A stretch of 64,000 bases of DNA from Phytophthora colocasiae. Taxonomy: Eukaryota; Oomycota; Peronosporomycetes; Peronosporales; Peronosporaceae. Below are positions 42,568 to 53,532 of this stretch, piece after piece. The DNA lies in the NCBI GenBank assembly GCA_018806915.1, contig JAGKQI010000059.1, positions 372,001-436,000 on the forward strand, read 5' to 3'. The notes under the pieces are model-generated. The model searched no databases. It saw only the letters and a list, made by a program, of their open reading frames with translations, and had not been told where the DNA came from. Position 1 is the stretch's first letter, and each line of letters begins with the position of its first letter. The translations under genes and the position numbers were made by a program.

Positions 42568-43788
42568 ATGGCTACATTGTTGATAGAAGTGATCATGAAC
42601 CGCGAGCTCGATGGACTTTTGGACAAACTGTCGAGAATCAACTCGGAAATGAGTGGAGAAGACGGTAAGAGCAAGAAGAAGGACAAGAAAGGTGACCATT
42701 TCCACGAGCTCAAGACCAAAATCGGCGAGAGGTTGCACAATTTGAAGATGGTACGTTTTACCCGTTAGCCTTTTATGAATTACGCTTAGGATGTTATCAC
42801 ACGTCTAGACCTTGCAAGACAATGAAGTGGCAGCGACGAAGCGAGGAAAACACCCACGTGAAGCTATCAGGCGACAACAGGAGATCCGAGAAGAAATTCG
42901 ACTTGTTGGCGTCGATATCAAGGACCTCACGACCAGTTACGACTTAGAAATGAAAAAGAAGAAGGTAGAGTGCGAACTTCTGAGAGACGATTGCAGCCCC
43001 AATTCACTTTTTTCTCGCCTTGTGTTTGCAGAGTAAATTCCCACCTGAAGAATTAGCGATGCGGAAGGAGATTGTAACGCAGTATGGGGCTGAATACGAG
43101 CGCATCAAAGAACTCGCAGCCGCCAACTATCGTACCCCAGCAGGACGAACTACTTTTGATACGGGCGGCGTTGCAGCACCAATCGGTTCATTCGAGAATG
43201 GTGCCTTTACTGCACGGAAGGGCCCACCTGGAGAAGCACCTGGAGGTCCAGTTTTCGGTGGTTTGGGCGGTGGTGAAGGAGGGAATGGTGGCGCTCCGAT
43301 TGAGCGAGAAGTGGTCACTGATGACCAGCGCGCTATGCTAGCTGACATCCAGCGGAACGACCAGCGCTTCGTACGTAGCTCGCTAGCATTCGCTTACAAC
43401 TTGAACCTCACAGTTGCTTGCAGGACAACATGATTGAACAAATTGGCACAGGTGTCCAGGAGCTTGGTATGCAGGCGCGGATGTTGAACGAAGAGCTGCA
43501 GCAGCAGGCCATTATGATCGATGGGCTGGGAGAGCGCATCGACAACACACAGGCACATGGTAAGAAACCTGAGCATGTTCTGCGTGGGGCGATACTGATA
43601 GAACGTGCCTTAATGCAGTGGAAAGTGTCAACAAGAAGATGAAAGACACGCTGGCAAAGGTTGGTCGCGGTCCAGACAAGTGCATGATGGACATGATCTG
43701 CCTCATCCTGTTGCTTGGGATCTTGGGTGTGGTCTACAACATGTTCATCAAGAAGGATTCCAGTAGCACGACTGCTACCACAACGTAA
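42568..43788 (+). CDS. Qc-type SNARE (SYP7-like)
   Basis: Five exons: 42568-42750, 42809-42964, 43032-43370, 43424-43559 and 43619-43788 (327 aa). The N-terminal 110 residues are helical and charged. A Gly-rich linker follows. The SNARE motif runs through QDNMIEQIGTGVQELGMQAR and continues as LNEELQQQAIMIDGLGERID, with the zero-layer Gln in LQQQAIMID. A single C-terminal membrane anchor (MMDMICLILLLGILGVVYNM) ends the protein. SYP7-type SNAREs act in ER and plasma-membrane fusion. The TAA used as the stop overlaps a perfect donor (GTAAGC), so a longer spliced form is possible. Confidence 0.87.
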
Positions 43789-44071
43789 GCTGGTGTTGAA
43801 ATGCGACACAAACGCAGCACCATACCTCGATGTTTTTCTTCTTTCTGCAGTGACTCAGATCGAGGTTCATATTCCAAAAGAAAGAAGAGGAAGTACATAC
43901 GCACCTATCGCATTATTACCGTTCATATTTGCGTTAACTCATCAGCGGAGTCCCTCTTGACTCCTTTCACAGGCCACGCGAGTTGATGTGCACCGTAAGC
44001 CTCTTGATGTCTCCAACGTGGGAATCAAGCTTTGGTCTCCTTTCCTCTGAATGAACGAGTGATGGTAATTT

Positions 44072-44715
44072 CTACTGTGGACCATAGATCGACCGTGGGG
44101 GAGGTCCGTTCATGCCTCCTGGTCCCGGTGGTCCTCTCATGTTTATACCCATGGCCCCCATCGGTGGAGGCCCACGCGGCGGTCCTGCACCAACAGTAAA
44201 GTCAACTCCAATGTCCCAAAGTTTCTTACTATACCTGCAAGATAGCTCACCTCTGAACATTGGTGGACGCATGCCTGGCCCTGGGGGAGGAGGCATCATG
44301 CCGCGTGGTGGCCCACCACGGGGTGGATATCCTCCGGGCATCCCAGGTCCATTTGGTCGTGGAGGCAGCGCACCCGCTGGTGATGGGCCCCTTAACCATT
44401 CTCCAGCTGCAGATAGATTACCAAGGGTTAGCTATGATATCATTATGCAATTGAAGCGCAGTGTAGCCTGACGTACGGTTCATCATGACGCCTTGGCCAG
44501 CCAGGAATTGTTCGTAATAAAGCTTGACATTCTCGCGGTGCTTCCAACCGCGATTGTGCTGTTTACGGCCAGCTTGCTGCAGTAAATAGAGTACGAGAAG
44601 ATGGAGAGAACATAGGCGCGTTAGATGAGCAGGTTAACAATTGCAGATATGCTTCAGAACGGACCGAATCGTGCGTGAGGTAGGTGTCGCAATAGTCGCA
44701 ATAGTAGCGCGGCAT
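44072..44715 (-). CDS. SNRPC: U1 snRNP protein C
   Basis: Four exons on the minus strand: 44715-44665, 44576-44477, 44406-44251 and 44184-44072 (139 aa). The start [17 protein letters not shown] and the second-exon histidines ([11 protein letters not shown]) make the matrin-type C2H2 zinc finger that contacts the 5' splice site-U1 duplex. [10 protein letters not shown] and a Gly/Pro/Met-rich tail complete the family layout. The first exon holds only 17 codons. It acts in early recognition of 5' splice sites. Confidence 0.93.
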
Positions 44716-44948
44716 GGTGGCTCGAATAGCTCCGCACTGTAAAGTCTACTATAATTTTGTGTACATATTATGTATTGTATAGGATCCCTTTTGCTTCAAA
44801 TATGTACAATAAGACAATTCTCTAAAGTGATTTAACAACTAGGGTGGGCGATATCTTTGTATTTCAAAACTAGCTACCAATACGGAGGGATGACCTTTAC
44901 ATTTGCATGCAGTTGCGTGGCACTTTTTAGTCAGAGCTGCAAATCAAA

Positions 44949-45956
44949 GTGCAACAGCTTCATAGCCACTCGCTGCCAGTGATCCCCACTCTCAAGATTC
45001 TTTTGCTCCGTCGAGTCGCTGCTTCGCTTTACCAGCGCCCAGCCACCAAGAAGTTTCTAAGTGCAGCCATGTCCATCACCACGACCAACGACAAGCAGTG
45101 GTTCAGCGAGACGGAGGCCATGTGGCCTGGCCAGAAGTTCTCGCTTGAGGTGGAGAACGTGCTGTTCCAGGGCAAGTCGGACTTCCAGGACGTGCTGGTC
45201 TTCAAGTCGGCCACATATGGCCACGTCCTCGTGCTGGACGGTGTGATCCAGCTCACGGAGCGCGACGAGTTCGCCTACCAGGAGATGATCACCCACCTGC
45301 CTATGTTCGCGCACAAGCAGCCCAAGCGCGTGCTCGTTGTGGGCGGCGGAGACGGTGGTGTGCTGCGTGAAGTGACCAAGCACGACTGCGTCCAGGAGAT
45401 CGTCATGTGCGAGATCGACTCCATGGTGTGCGACGTGTCCAAGAAGTACTTCAAGGACACAGTGGCCACGGCGTTCGACGACCCGCGCGTGAAGCTCCTG
45501 CACGCCGACGCTGCTGTTTACCTCCGTGAGAACACGACGGAGAAGTTTGACGTTGTTATCGTGGACTCCTCGGACCCAGTGGGCCCTGCTGAGGTCCTGT
45601 ACCGTGCCGAGTTCTACGAGAGCATGAAGAATTCGCTGTCCCCGGACGGCATCATCTGCACTCAGGGCGAGTGCCTCTGGCTGCACTTGGACCTGATTGT
45701 GGACGTCATGCAGCGCTGCCAGAACCTCTTCCCTACGGTCAACTACTCGTACACGACCATCCCGACGTACCCGTCGGGCCAGATCGGCTTCATCATGTGC
45801 TCACTCGACCAGAGCGAGGGTGGACTGGCCAAGCCCAAGCGTACGCCCGACGCAAAGATGCAGGAGAGTCTGCGTTATTACAGCTCCCCGATCCACGAGG
45901 CTGCGTTCGTGCTGCCCAGCTTCGCTGAGAAGAAGATCGCAACTGTGCGCAAGTGA
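44949..45956 (+). CDS. SPDS: Spermidine synthase
   Basis: A single exon. The catalytic protein probably starts at the Met at 45069 (295 aa), the family length. Motifs: WPGQKFSLEVENVLF, GGGDGGVLREVTKH (SAM-type binding loop), and DVVIVDSSDPVGPAEVLY with the catalytic Asp. It moves an aminopropyl group from decarboxylated S-adenosylmethionine to putrescine. An in-frame ATG at 44949 adds 40 residues rich in Leu, Arg, Ser and Ala without acidic residues, much like a mitochondrial presequence. Codon use is strongly GC-biased, as in highly expressed genes. Confidence 0.93.
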   Translation: MQQLHSHSLPVIPTLKILLLRRVAASLYQRPATKKFLSAAMSITTTNDKQWFSETEAMWPGQKFSLEVENVLFQGKSDFQDVLVFKSATYGHVLVLDGVIQLTERDEFAYQEMITHLPMFAHKQPKRVLVVGGGDGGVLREVTKHDCVQEIVMCEIDSMVCDVSKKYFKDTVATAFDDPRVKLLHADAAVYLRENTTEKFDVVIVDSSDPVGPAEVLYRAEFYESMKNSLSPDGIICTQGECLWLHLDLIVDVMQRCQNLFPTVNYSYTTIPTYPSGQIGFIMCSLDQSEGGLAKPKRTPDAKMQESLRYYSSPIHEAAFVLPSFAEKKIATVRK

Positions 45957-46100
45957 CGCTCTTAACGGAGTCGCCCCATACCCCAAAATCGATCAGTGCA
46001 TATGAAGGCATCAGGTGCTGGTGTCAAGAAGCAATAGAGGACTACCAGTCGTTAATAATGGATACAAGTCCCTGTCACTGCTTCAGAACCGCGTACACTC

Positions 46101-48789
46101 TTATCTATATTGCCCGCTGGGCACGAACAGCGTGATCTTGTCGATCTTCCAGCAGAAGTCCGGGGTCTGTTCCTGGATGAGCTTCCAGATGTAAGGCACG
46201 AAGAACTGCTCTGGATCAGCTTCCTCTTCGTACCGATAGCTGGCGTCGTCGTCATCGACCGAAGTTTTGGATTTGGACGCTCCTCCTGTTCTTAAACCAG
46301 CACTGGAGGCCGCCAGCAGACTGACACATTCGCCTCGGATAATCTCCAGCACCTGGTCAGCGTCCAGTGCGTCGTCAGGCGAAGTCTTTGCGTCCACAAC
46401 AGCCTGAAACCGAGCCAATGTGCTCCACACTGGCCCGTTGTGCACGTGCCCTGCGAACTCTGAGTGTTGCTGCAGCGTTGTAAATGTGTCCGCACGGTGC
46501 AGTAAGGAATAAATAAGTTGCGGGTTTCTTGGCAACAGCTTGGCCTTCAGAGAGGAGGACACCACGCCCAACAGCAGACGAATAAATTCGACATAGGCTG
46601 ACTGTTTCTGTGCCAGCACCTCGCTCTCTTCCTTGTCCGTCGTCTTCAAGCGCTGCATTTGTGTCACGAGCTTCGCTTCATTCTTGGCCAGCATGTCAAT
46701 CAGACCCACTATTCCTTGAGCAGCGTACATGTGAATGTTCTCGGCCGAGCGTGCGAGATTGGACAGAGCTGCAAAGGCGTTCAGGTGGATAAAACTGTCC
46801 TGGAAGTGCGTGATGTTGCGGAAGATCAAACGGGTGAAGATAACCATCATGAGACTACCCAGCGATACGTCCAGCATGTAGTGCTCCTGGTACCAAGACA
46901 CGTTAGGAACCACCAATTGCGTGTGGGCCATGCGGACGAAAGCCGAGTCTTGTGTGAAGGTCAGCAGAACGATCACTAGCATGTACAGACGACTAGGCTC
47001 CACTGACCGCGCGTGATACAACGTTTCCAGTAAGGGCAGAAGTAGACGCTCCATGTCAGCGTTCGTCACGGCCGAATCCAACATCATCGGGTTGGAATAC
47101 AGCAGTGTGTACAGGATCAAATGACTGGCTTCGTACGGTGCGTGGCGGCCAACAATTTCGAACAGATCCGAGTACAGGAGCTCCACTTTATCAGCGCTTG
47201 AGCTAGAAGATCCCTCTCTCTGTTGCACCAAGTGAGCTCTGGGGTCTTCGATCTCCGTATTCTGGCTATCAGTGTCGGTGCCGTCTACAATACCACAAAG
47301 CGCTCCACGAAAAGGGTTGCTGGTCACTGGAGAGTCGCTATCTCGACAGCTCTGGAGCAGCACCAACAGTAACAAGACACTACGATCGGCTAGAGGGCTC
47401 GCAGTATCCTCACGGGTGGTAAAATATTTGATAAAACTCCATGGAAATCGGAAAATCGACGCTAGATAACGCCACACCAGTGAGAACACGGCAATATCAA
47501 TGACAAGCAGATCCTACGTACCCGCAATTGAGCCAACACCTTCCAATGTGAAATACGAAAACTGTTCCTGTTCATAGGCTTGGTCCGAGATACCTGACAT
47601 AGCGATTAAAGACATCTCGCGAGCCGTTCGTAGGGAAATCGCTGCAGAATTCGAAGCAGAACTTTGTCCGGTCGCTTGTGTTTGCTCTATGATATTCTGT
47701 AACAGCCTACACACCACACCGGAAGCCCAATACGCCTTCTTGCCATCGCGAAGAGCAGCCGACATCAACATGTGCAGGAACGGGTTATGTGTGCGTGGGT
47801 CCCCTGCTTGCTTGGAATGGTCTCGGGGATACGCCACCGGCGACAGAAGTACCAGAAGCGTGTTGACAACTTCTAGGTGCAAATCGTATGTCTTCTCACT
47901 GTGACAACAGATCACAGCAAAAAGTTACAACCAAAATACAGTGAAGTTTCGGATCATAGCAACACTAACCTAGGTGGGAACTCAATGAGGGCTGTGAGTA
48001 GTGCATCTAAGAAACGATCAGCCAGGTCATCCGACGAATCCTCCGGTGGGAATGCATCGCTGTTAGTTTTGCCAGCATGATCTTCGTCCATTTGGATCGT
48101 CAAGCTATCTGCTCATGGTACAACGTATTAGCCATAACAAGTAAACTGCCGTAGCGAGATCCACTTACCTCTCGTTGTAGATGTTCTATGACCAACAAAT
48201 TCTGTCGTCGGGTGATGGTTAAAGTGGGATAACAACGAACACTCGTCCGTCCTCTCCACAAAACGCATCGTAAATTGTCTGACCAGGAACAGCGCGTTCA
48301 AAGCTCTGTGCAGATGTATGTCAACTGTCTGCGGTTTGCCATCAATTCGATCCGGCGCCACCGCACCGGGTGCAAACGCCGCCAGCTCGCTCTTTGTCAT
48401 TTTGGCCACTTTGCAGTTGAACGGAAGCGCGTGGATCACGTAGCGAAGCAGCACACGAAAGTTCCCGGAGGTAAGACTGTTCTGCGCTGGAAGTGCATCA
48501 AAATGCGGTCAGCGCATCGTTATGCATTACATTGTATCGTTGTAATCATCGCATATATTGTACCGAGTGTCTCCCCATACTCGCGGTTCAACAGTTCCAC
48601 CTGTGACTGTGTCAACTGGGGCAGCGGCTTGGAGGTTGTCAGAATTGTGTGGTACGCTGCGTCCTCGCGAGAAATAGGCGTCTCGCCCACGATCTTCTCG
48701 AAGGCCACTTTCTCCTGTGCAGACGTGAATATTTGCTCCACTGCGGCCGAACCGGTAGTCGCGCCAGGCGACGACGTAGACGCCCCCAT
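46101..48789 (-). CDS. DYM: Dymeclin
   Basis: Five exons on the minus strand: 48789-48564, 48486-48169, 48108-47970, 47898-47522 and 47461-46101 (806 aa). The start MGASTSS is an N-myristoylation signal, as in animal dymeclin. Conserved segments include PYEASHLILYTLLYSNPMML, SLGSLMMVIFTRLIFRNI and the Leu-rich helical body. Dymeclin is a peripheral Golgi protein tied to membrane traffic. All junctions are GT-AG and phase-consistent; the last intron uses the acceptor at 47462, which removes the apparent upstream start in that exon. Confidence 0.9.
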
Positions 48790-48927
48790 CGTGACGGAGA
48801 CCTGTAGCTGCTGGAGAAGAATGACGTTGCATGGGCTATTTTTAGCCCGATTTTTAGTGCTTTTATTGGATGAAAATGAGAAATGGATACATTTGATGTA
48901 GCCATGTCTACTTCAAGCAGTTGGAAA

Positions 48928-50286
48928 CTACTGCTGGATGTGGAATTCGCAAAGGAGAGGAAGGTGGTCGGACGGAGAGATGGTACTGGGGAGAGCAACC
49001 TCCTTGGTGGCATCTTCGTATGACATGAGCTCCATGAGTGCTGCCGGACGGATCCTGATCACAACAAGAAGTTAGTGATGCTGCTATGCTGAGAAAAAAC
49101 ACGATGTGAATTGTAGACTACGCATACCTTGGAGAGCGATAGAAAATGTAGTCCAGCGTGCCGACAAAGCGCGGAACCATTTTACCATCATCAGCTTTCG
49201 AGTCACCATTGACGTTGGTGAACTTAGGTTCGCCATCCGCATCATACTGCGCGTATGCGCTGATAAAGCTGTTCTTGTTGGTGATAAAGTTGTACACTTT
49301 ACTGTCCGGCAGCGAGTTGAAGTCGCCAGCAAAGACAATGGGCGTCGATGCATTCAGCGTGCTGACAAACTCGTCAATTGTGCGCATCATTCGGCGTGAT
49401 TGCAGCAGCTTCACGTCCTCTTGCATCGGGTCCCAAAACAAGTGCGTCGTCGCAACCACAAACTCTAGTTTCGTCTCGAGGCGCTCGAATTGGACAATTG
49501 CACCGACGCTCCCTCTCGTAGACGCCCTCGAACGTAACTCGTGGTCGATATCTGTTGGAAATGCAAGGCTATGTCAGGCCTACGCGTGAAAAACCAAATA
49601 CCGATCCAAGCTTACCCGTTTCGTCGCCAACAGGCAAGTCCAGACTAACTTGCTTGCTGTCTTTCACCTTCAGCTTCTTCTCATTCCAGAATACAGCCAC
49701 ACCATCCGGCTTCTTGCTCATTTTCTTGACGAAAATGCTAGATTCAAACAGCAACAGCAGGCGTATACAAAATTATATAACTGGTTCCAGCCTGGAACTT
49801 TCGGCTTACCCCTCGTATCCAAGCTTCTTCATCGCACCAGCCCAAAATTCGTCATAGTTGTCCACTTCCTGTCCAAAAGTAAAACATTATCATCTGTGGT
49901 TAGTATCATATTAGCCTGGTATTCAATTAGCGGCACTACCTGTAGACAGATGACATCGGGCGAGACAGGTAGGCTCGAGGCGAACACAGCTTCCTACTCC
50001 AGCAAACCAATCAGAAAACTCACACACAGCGATAGAGAGCGATTTATATCTTTCTTCCTACCAGACTTTGAGACCGCTTCTTCCAGCGGAGCTCGCTGGA
50101 CTTGCAGTACGGAAAGAAGGTTGAGCGAATGTAGCATTGCGCCAACACGTTGTACGTCATGACGAGCAGCTTCTGCGAGATTCCAGTCGCTATTTCTCAC
50201 ACAGTCGCAGACGCACATCGCGCAAAAGGTCAATTTGGTATTAACAATCTAAACATCATCCAGCAACGTGCACATACCAGCGCCAT
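48928..50286 (-). CDS. CCR4/nocturnin-type exonuclease (EEP family)
   Basis: Seven exons on the minus strand: 50286-50278, 50172-50062, 49993-49940, 49868-49810, 49737-49616, 49551-49128 and 49054-48928 (301 aa). The first exon encodes only MAL. Motifs of the endonuclease/exonuclease/phosphatase fold are all present: MTYNVLAQCYIRSTFFPYC, LQEVDNY (metal-binding Glu59), ATTHLFWDP, AGDFNSLPDS, LDYIFYRSP and SDHLPLLCEF with the catalytic His. The set matches Ccr4, Angel and nocturnin deadenylases. There is no leucine-rich repeat domain, so it is not canonical CCR4. The tiny first exon is the least certain part. Confidence 0.86.
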
Positions 50287-50765
50287 CGCGCTGCAACACG
50301 CGCATGCTTGGCGTCTTCATGGTTCTGATAGCGAAGTGCGTGTTAACCCAAACCTCCAGAATGTGTGATTGGCTTAAACAATCAGTACTTTACATTTTGT
50401 TTTCAGCCAGTACAACGTTTTTATTTATTTTTTGAGCATTCTGAGTGGCTGAAATTCAGTAAGGTGATTGAATGGCGAGCACGCTCTCGTCCAGTGCCTC
50501 CCGATATTCCCGACCGCCAAGTAGTGCTGAAATCACAAAGGCTTCCTCAATTCAAAGGTAAGGGACGAGCTAATGCCCTGTGCGCTGGTGCCAGCAGCAG
50601 TCCCCCTTGGTCAATATGCACGCGCCCTTCTGTATCCAATAGAGCGGCCAGGGTGATGAACAGATAGACAGCGGCGGATTTACTGAAACAGCAGCGCACA
50701 GGAACAGCATACAGGGAAAATGACACAGTGAACAGGAAATTCTAATAATTGGTTCCCCATTGTAG
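50287..50765. other. Divergent promoter region, CCR4-like / eL32
   Basis: About 480 nt between divergent starts. It probably includes an intron in the eL32 5' UTR, because a TTGTAG acceptor lies directly before the eL32 ATG. Open frames here have no motif. Confidence 0.5.
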
Positions 50766-51173
50766 ATGGTGCAGGTTACTCCCGTCGTTCGCCCGAAGAT
50801 CGTCAAGAAGAAGGTGACGAAGTTCAAACGTCACCAGTCCAACCGCTTCAAGCGTGTTCCGGAGTCATGGCGTCGCCCGAAGGGTATTGATGGCCGTGTG
50901 CGCCGTAAATTCAAGGGCGCTATCAAGATGCCCAACATCGGCTACGGCTCCAACAAGAAGACCCGCCACCTGCTCCCCAACGGCTTCCTTAAGTTCGTGG
51001 TTAACAACGTGGCCGAGCTCGAGGTGCTGCTCATGCACAACCGCAAGTACTGCGCTGAGATCGCCCACAACGTGTCTGGCCGCAAGCGTCGCGAGATCAT
51101 CGAGCGCGCTGAGCAGCTCAACGTGCGCGTGACCAACCCCAACGCTCGCGTGCGTGCTGAGGAGAACGAGTAA
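50766..51173 (+). CDS. RPL32: 60S ribosomal protein eL32
   Basis: A single coding exon of 135 aa. [36 protein letters not shown] and [17 protein letters not shown] are diagnostic of eL32, and the length matches the family. Codon use is strongly GC3-biased, as expected for high expression. The ATG follows a TTGTAG, so the 5' UTR is likely spliced. Confidence 0.97.
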   Translation: MVQVTPVVRPKIVKKKVTKFKRHQSNRFKRVPESWRRPKGIDGRVRRKFKGAIKMPNIGYGSNKKTRHLLPNGFLKFVVNNVAELEVLLMHNRKYCAEIAHNVSGRKRREIIERAEQLNVRVTNPNARVRAEENE

Positions 51174-51885
51174 GCGTTCGTTTCAACGAACAGCCGAATA
51201 CAGGAGTGACGACTTGAAGGACGGACCTTGGCGGTGCGTCCCGTTGAGACGGAGCTTTACGATGAGGACAGGAGCCAACTGTGAGAAAGCAACGAAGCAG
51301 CTCCAGCTCCAGGCGATAATCGATAATTCACCGTTGGCGCCTAGCTGGATTTGCGGACTAGCTCGTGTAGTGTCTTTCCGGTTGCGTTCATGTGCGTCGT
51401 GTGGTATTCGTATTGTGTGTGGTGCGTATGCAGGCAGGTATAGGAGCTGAGCAAGGATTTTAAAGGTGACAAGCGTCGGTATGGTAAACAATCAGGTTAC
51501 CTTTGATACGATCTGCTCGCGGTTTGTTATGGTGTTTCTTTGACGTCGATGAAGATCATGATGTTCTCACGTCGGAATGCAAATCAAAGCCTTTAGCAAA
51601 GATACGCTTGGCTTGAAACACTACACGTTTGTTTTACAAATCGCAGTTCGAGACGCGAACACTATATCTTCAAAACGTTGTCAGCCTGGGAACAGTCTGA
51701 CCATTTATTGTCGATACAAGCGCAGTAGAGTTTCTCCTAACTTATTAACAACAAATTTGCTACTGTTACAAATTCGTTGTGCTCTGACACTGTCAGTGAC
51801 AGAGCATGTCAAGCGGGAGGTTTTCCCTGCTTAGAAGCACAAACCGAGTGCTTACGCATTTGGTGCTTGAAACCTATCATAACAC
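51174..51885. other. Intergenic region, eL32 to COX11
   Basis: About 700 nt with no recognisable gene. The main structure is a near-palindrome at 51780-51806 (described separately). Confidence 0.6.
51780..51806. repeat. Near-palindrome upstream of COX11
   Basis: GCTCTGACACTG and CAGTGACAGAGC meet around a single T, forming 12-bp arms with one mismatch; the outermost T51780 and A51806 also pair. It lies about 170 nt upstream of the COX11 start (51976) and could be a protein-binding dyad. Confidence 0.55.
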
Positions 51886-51975
51886 ATGGTTCAAAGGTCT
51901 AACATCCCATTCATTAGGTTGCATTGGTCGTCAAAGTCTGGGGCTGATAGCATTCCCGACCTTGGCGAGATAGAA

Positions 51976-52692
51976 ATGCATCCCTCTTCGCTGCTGTTGC
52001 GCGTTGCCCGCCATGGCGCCCACGTCTCGACGTCTTCACCTTCGCGTCTGCTGCATCCTTCCGGTCTCAGCGGTATACGTTGCATCTCTAAGCAAGCGGC
52101 GGAGGAGGCGAGACGCGAGTCCATCAAGAAGCGCAACCGCCGCGCTGTCATGTACCTGGCCGGAACAGCTATCGCCTGGGTCGGCATTTCGTATGCAGCT
52201 GTGCCACTGTACAAAATTTTCTGCCAGATGACGGGATTCGGCGGCACTACGAGGCGTGTGGAGAAGTTTGTAGCTGACAAGCTCACGCCAAGGGACGACT
52301 CCAAGCCTATCCGTGTGACTTTCGATGGAGGTGTGAGTGCCAACATGCCTTGGGTCTTCCGACCGCAGCAGCGTGACCTTTTGCTTGTTCCTGGTGAGAC
52401 GGCACTGGCCTTCTACACGGCAAAGAACAAGACGGACAAGGCTATCACGGGTGTTGCTACGTACAACGTGTATCCGCCGTCTGCTGGTGTGTACTTTAAC
52501 AAGATCCAGTGTTTCTGCTTCGAAGAGCAACGACTCAAGGCCAACGAGGAGATCGACATGCCCGTGTTCTTCTTCATTGACCCCGAGATCTGCGACGATC
52601 CGTCCATGAGTGGCGTACACAATATTACGCTGTCTTATACTTTCTTCAAGACTGACGATGTCAGCGAGGACGAGGTAGATGACGAGGACTAA
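51976..52692 (+). CDS. COX11: Cytochrome c oxidase assembly protein COX11
   Basis: A single exon of 238 aa from the Met at 51976; an upstream in-frame ATG at 51886 adds 30 residues that look unlike a presequence. A Ser/Arg-rich mitochondrial presequence is followed by one membrane helix (VMYLAGTAIAWVGISYAAVP, about 58-77) and the intermembrane-space copper domain: YKIFCQMTGFGGT, PWVFRPQQ and the CFCF copper site (Cys179, Cys181), ending in FFFIDPEICDDP. COX11 delivers copper to the CuB site of COX1. The C-terminus is acidic. All key residues are present. Confidence 0.95.
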   Translation: MHPSSLLLRVARHGAHVSTSSPSRLLHPSGLSGIRCISKQAAEEARRESIKKRNRRAVMYLAGTAIAWVGISYAAVPLYKIFCQMTGFGGTTRRVEKFVADKLTPRDDSKPIRVTFDGGVSANMPWVFRPQQRDLLLVPGETALAFYTAKNKTDKAITGVATYNVYPPSAGVYFNKIQCFCFEEQRLKANEEIDMPVFFFIDPEICDDPSMSGVHNITLSYTFFKTDDVSEDEVDDED

Positions 52693-52972
52693 AGTCGAAG
52701 AGGAGACAGCGAACGATCTGGAGGTGGATGAAGTGAATGAGATGGACGATGAAGAGGCTATGAGGACACCGTTTGTGCGGAAATAATATCCAACATATTA
52801 GACGATGAGCGATGTGCAGTTTGATGGGCCCTTTCGCTTTCTCATACTCCAATTCGCGCCTTCCGTGGCTCGTTCATAGAATCTATGCTGATCTGATCAG
52901 CATGTACATGTGCTCCACGTCACAGATACTGATTACTGGATGAAACCCCCTCTAAATTCAAATCCTTTTCAT

Positions 52973-52977
52973 CCAAT
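52973..52977 (+). promoter_or_regulatory. CCAAT box upstream of NF-YB
   Basis: CCAATCA at 52973-52979 lies 84-88 nt upstream of the NF-YB ATG (53061), a usual distance for a functional CCAAT box. NF-Y itself binds CCAAT. Confidence 0.4.
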
Positions 52978-53060
52978 CACATGGCTGTTCTCCTATCATG
53001 CTTTTTCGCGCGAGGTTCCATACAAAAAGAGAGAGACCAGGAAGGACGCAGACGTCGAAC

Positions 53061-53432
53061 ATGGCCAGCAAAGACGAGCACAACGACGACGAGATCCGCG
53101 AGCAGGACCGCTTCCTGCCGACAGCCAACATCTCTCGCATTATGAAGGTGTCACTGCCGTCCACAGCCAAAATCGCCAAGGACGGCAAAGAGACAGTGCA
53201 GGAATGTGTGAGCGAATTCATCTCGTTCATCACCAGCGAAGCCAGCGACAAATGCCAGCAGGAAAAGCGCAAAACCATCAATGGAGACGACATTATCTGG
53301 GCTATGAGCACGCTGGGATTCGACTCATATGTGGAACCGCTCAAGCTCTACCTGCAGAAGTACCGTGAGTCCGTCAAGGTGGAGAAGAACGACAAGAAGG
53401 ACAACGTTGGCTCCTTCGGCGCGTCCTCGTAG
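53061..53432 (+). CDS. NFYB: CCAAT-binding factor subunit NF-YB (HAP3)
   Basis: 123 aa from the Met at 53061 ([11 protein letters not shown]). The histone fold is classic: [54 protein letters not shown] and [20 protein letters not shown] pairs with NF-YC and recruits NF-YA to bind CCAAT. A short acidic N-terminus and a Lys/Ser tail complete it. An upstream in-frame ATG at 52998 would add 21 basic residues and is less likely. Confidence 0.96.
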   Translation: MASKDEHNDDEIREQDRFLPTANISRIMKVSLPSTAKIAKDGKETVQECVSEFISFITSEASDKCQQEKRKTINGDDIIWAMSTLGFDSYVEPLKLYLQKYRESVKVEKNDKKDNVGSFGASS

Positions 53433-53532
53433 ATGAAACACTTTGTCCGGGTAGGACTTGAGGCGGCCGTGCAGTAAATACACAAGAAAAAGGAACCCAC
53501 AAGACACTGTTATTATGTTTGGGGGAGACTAA

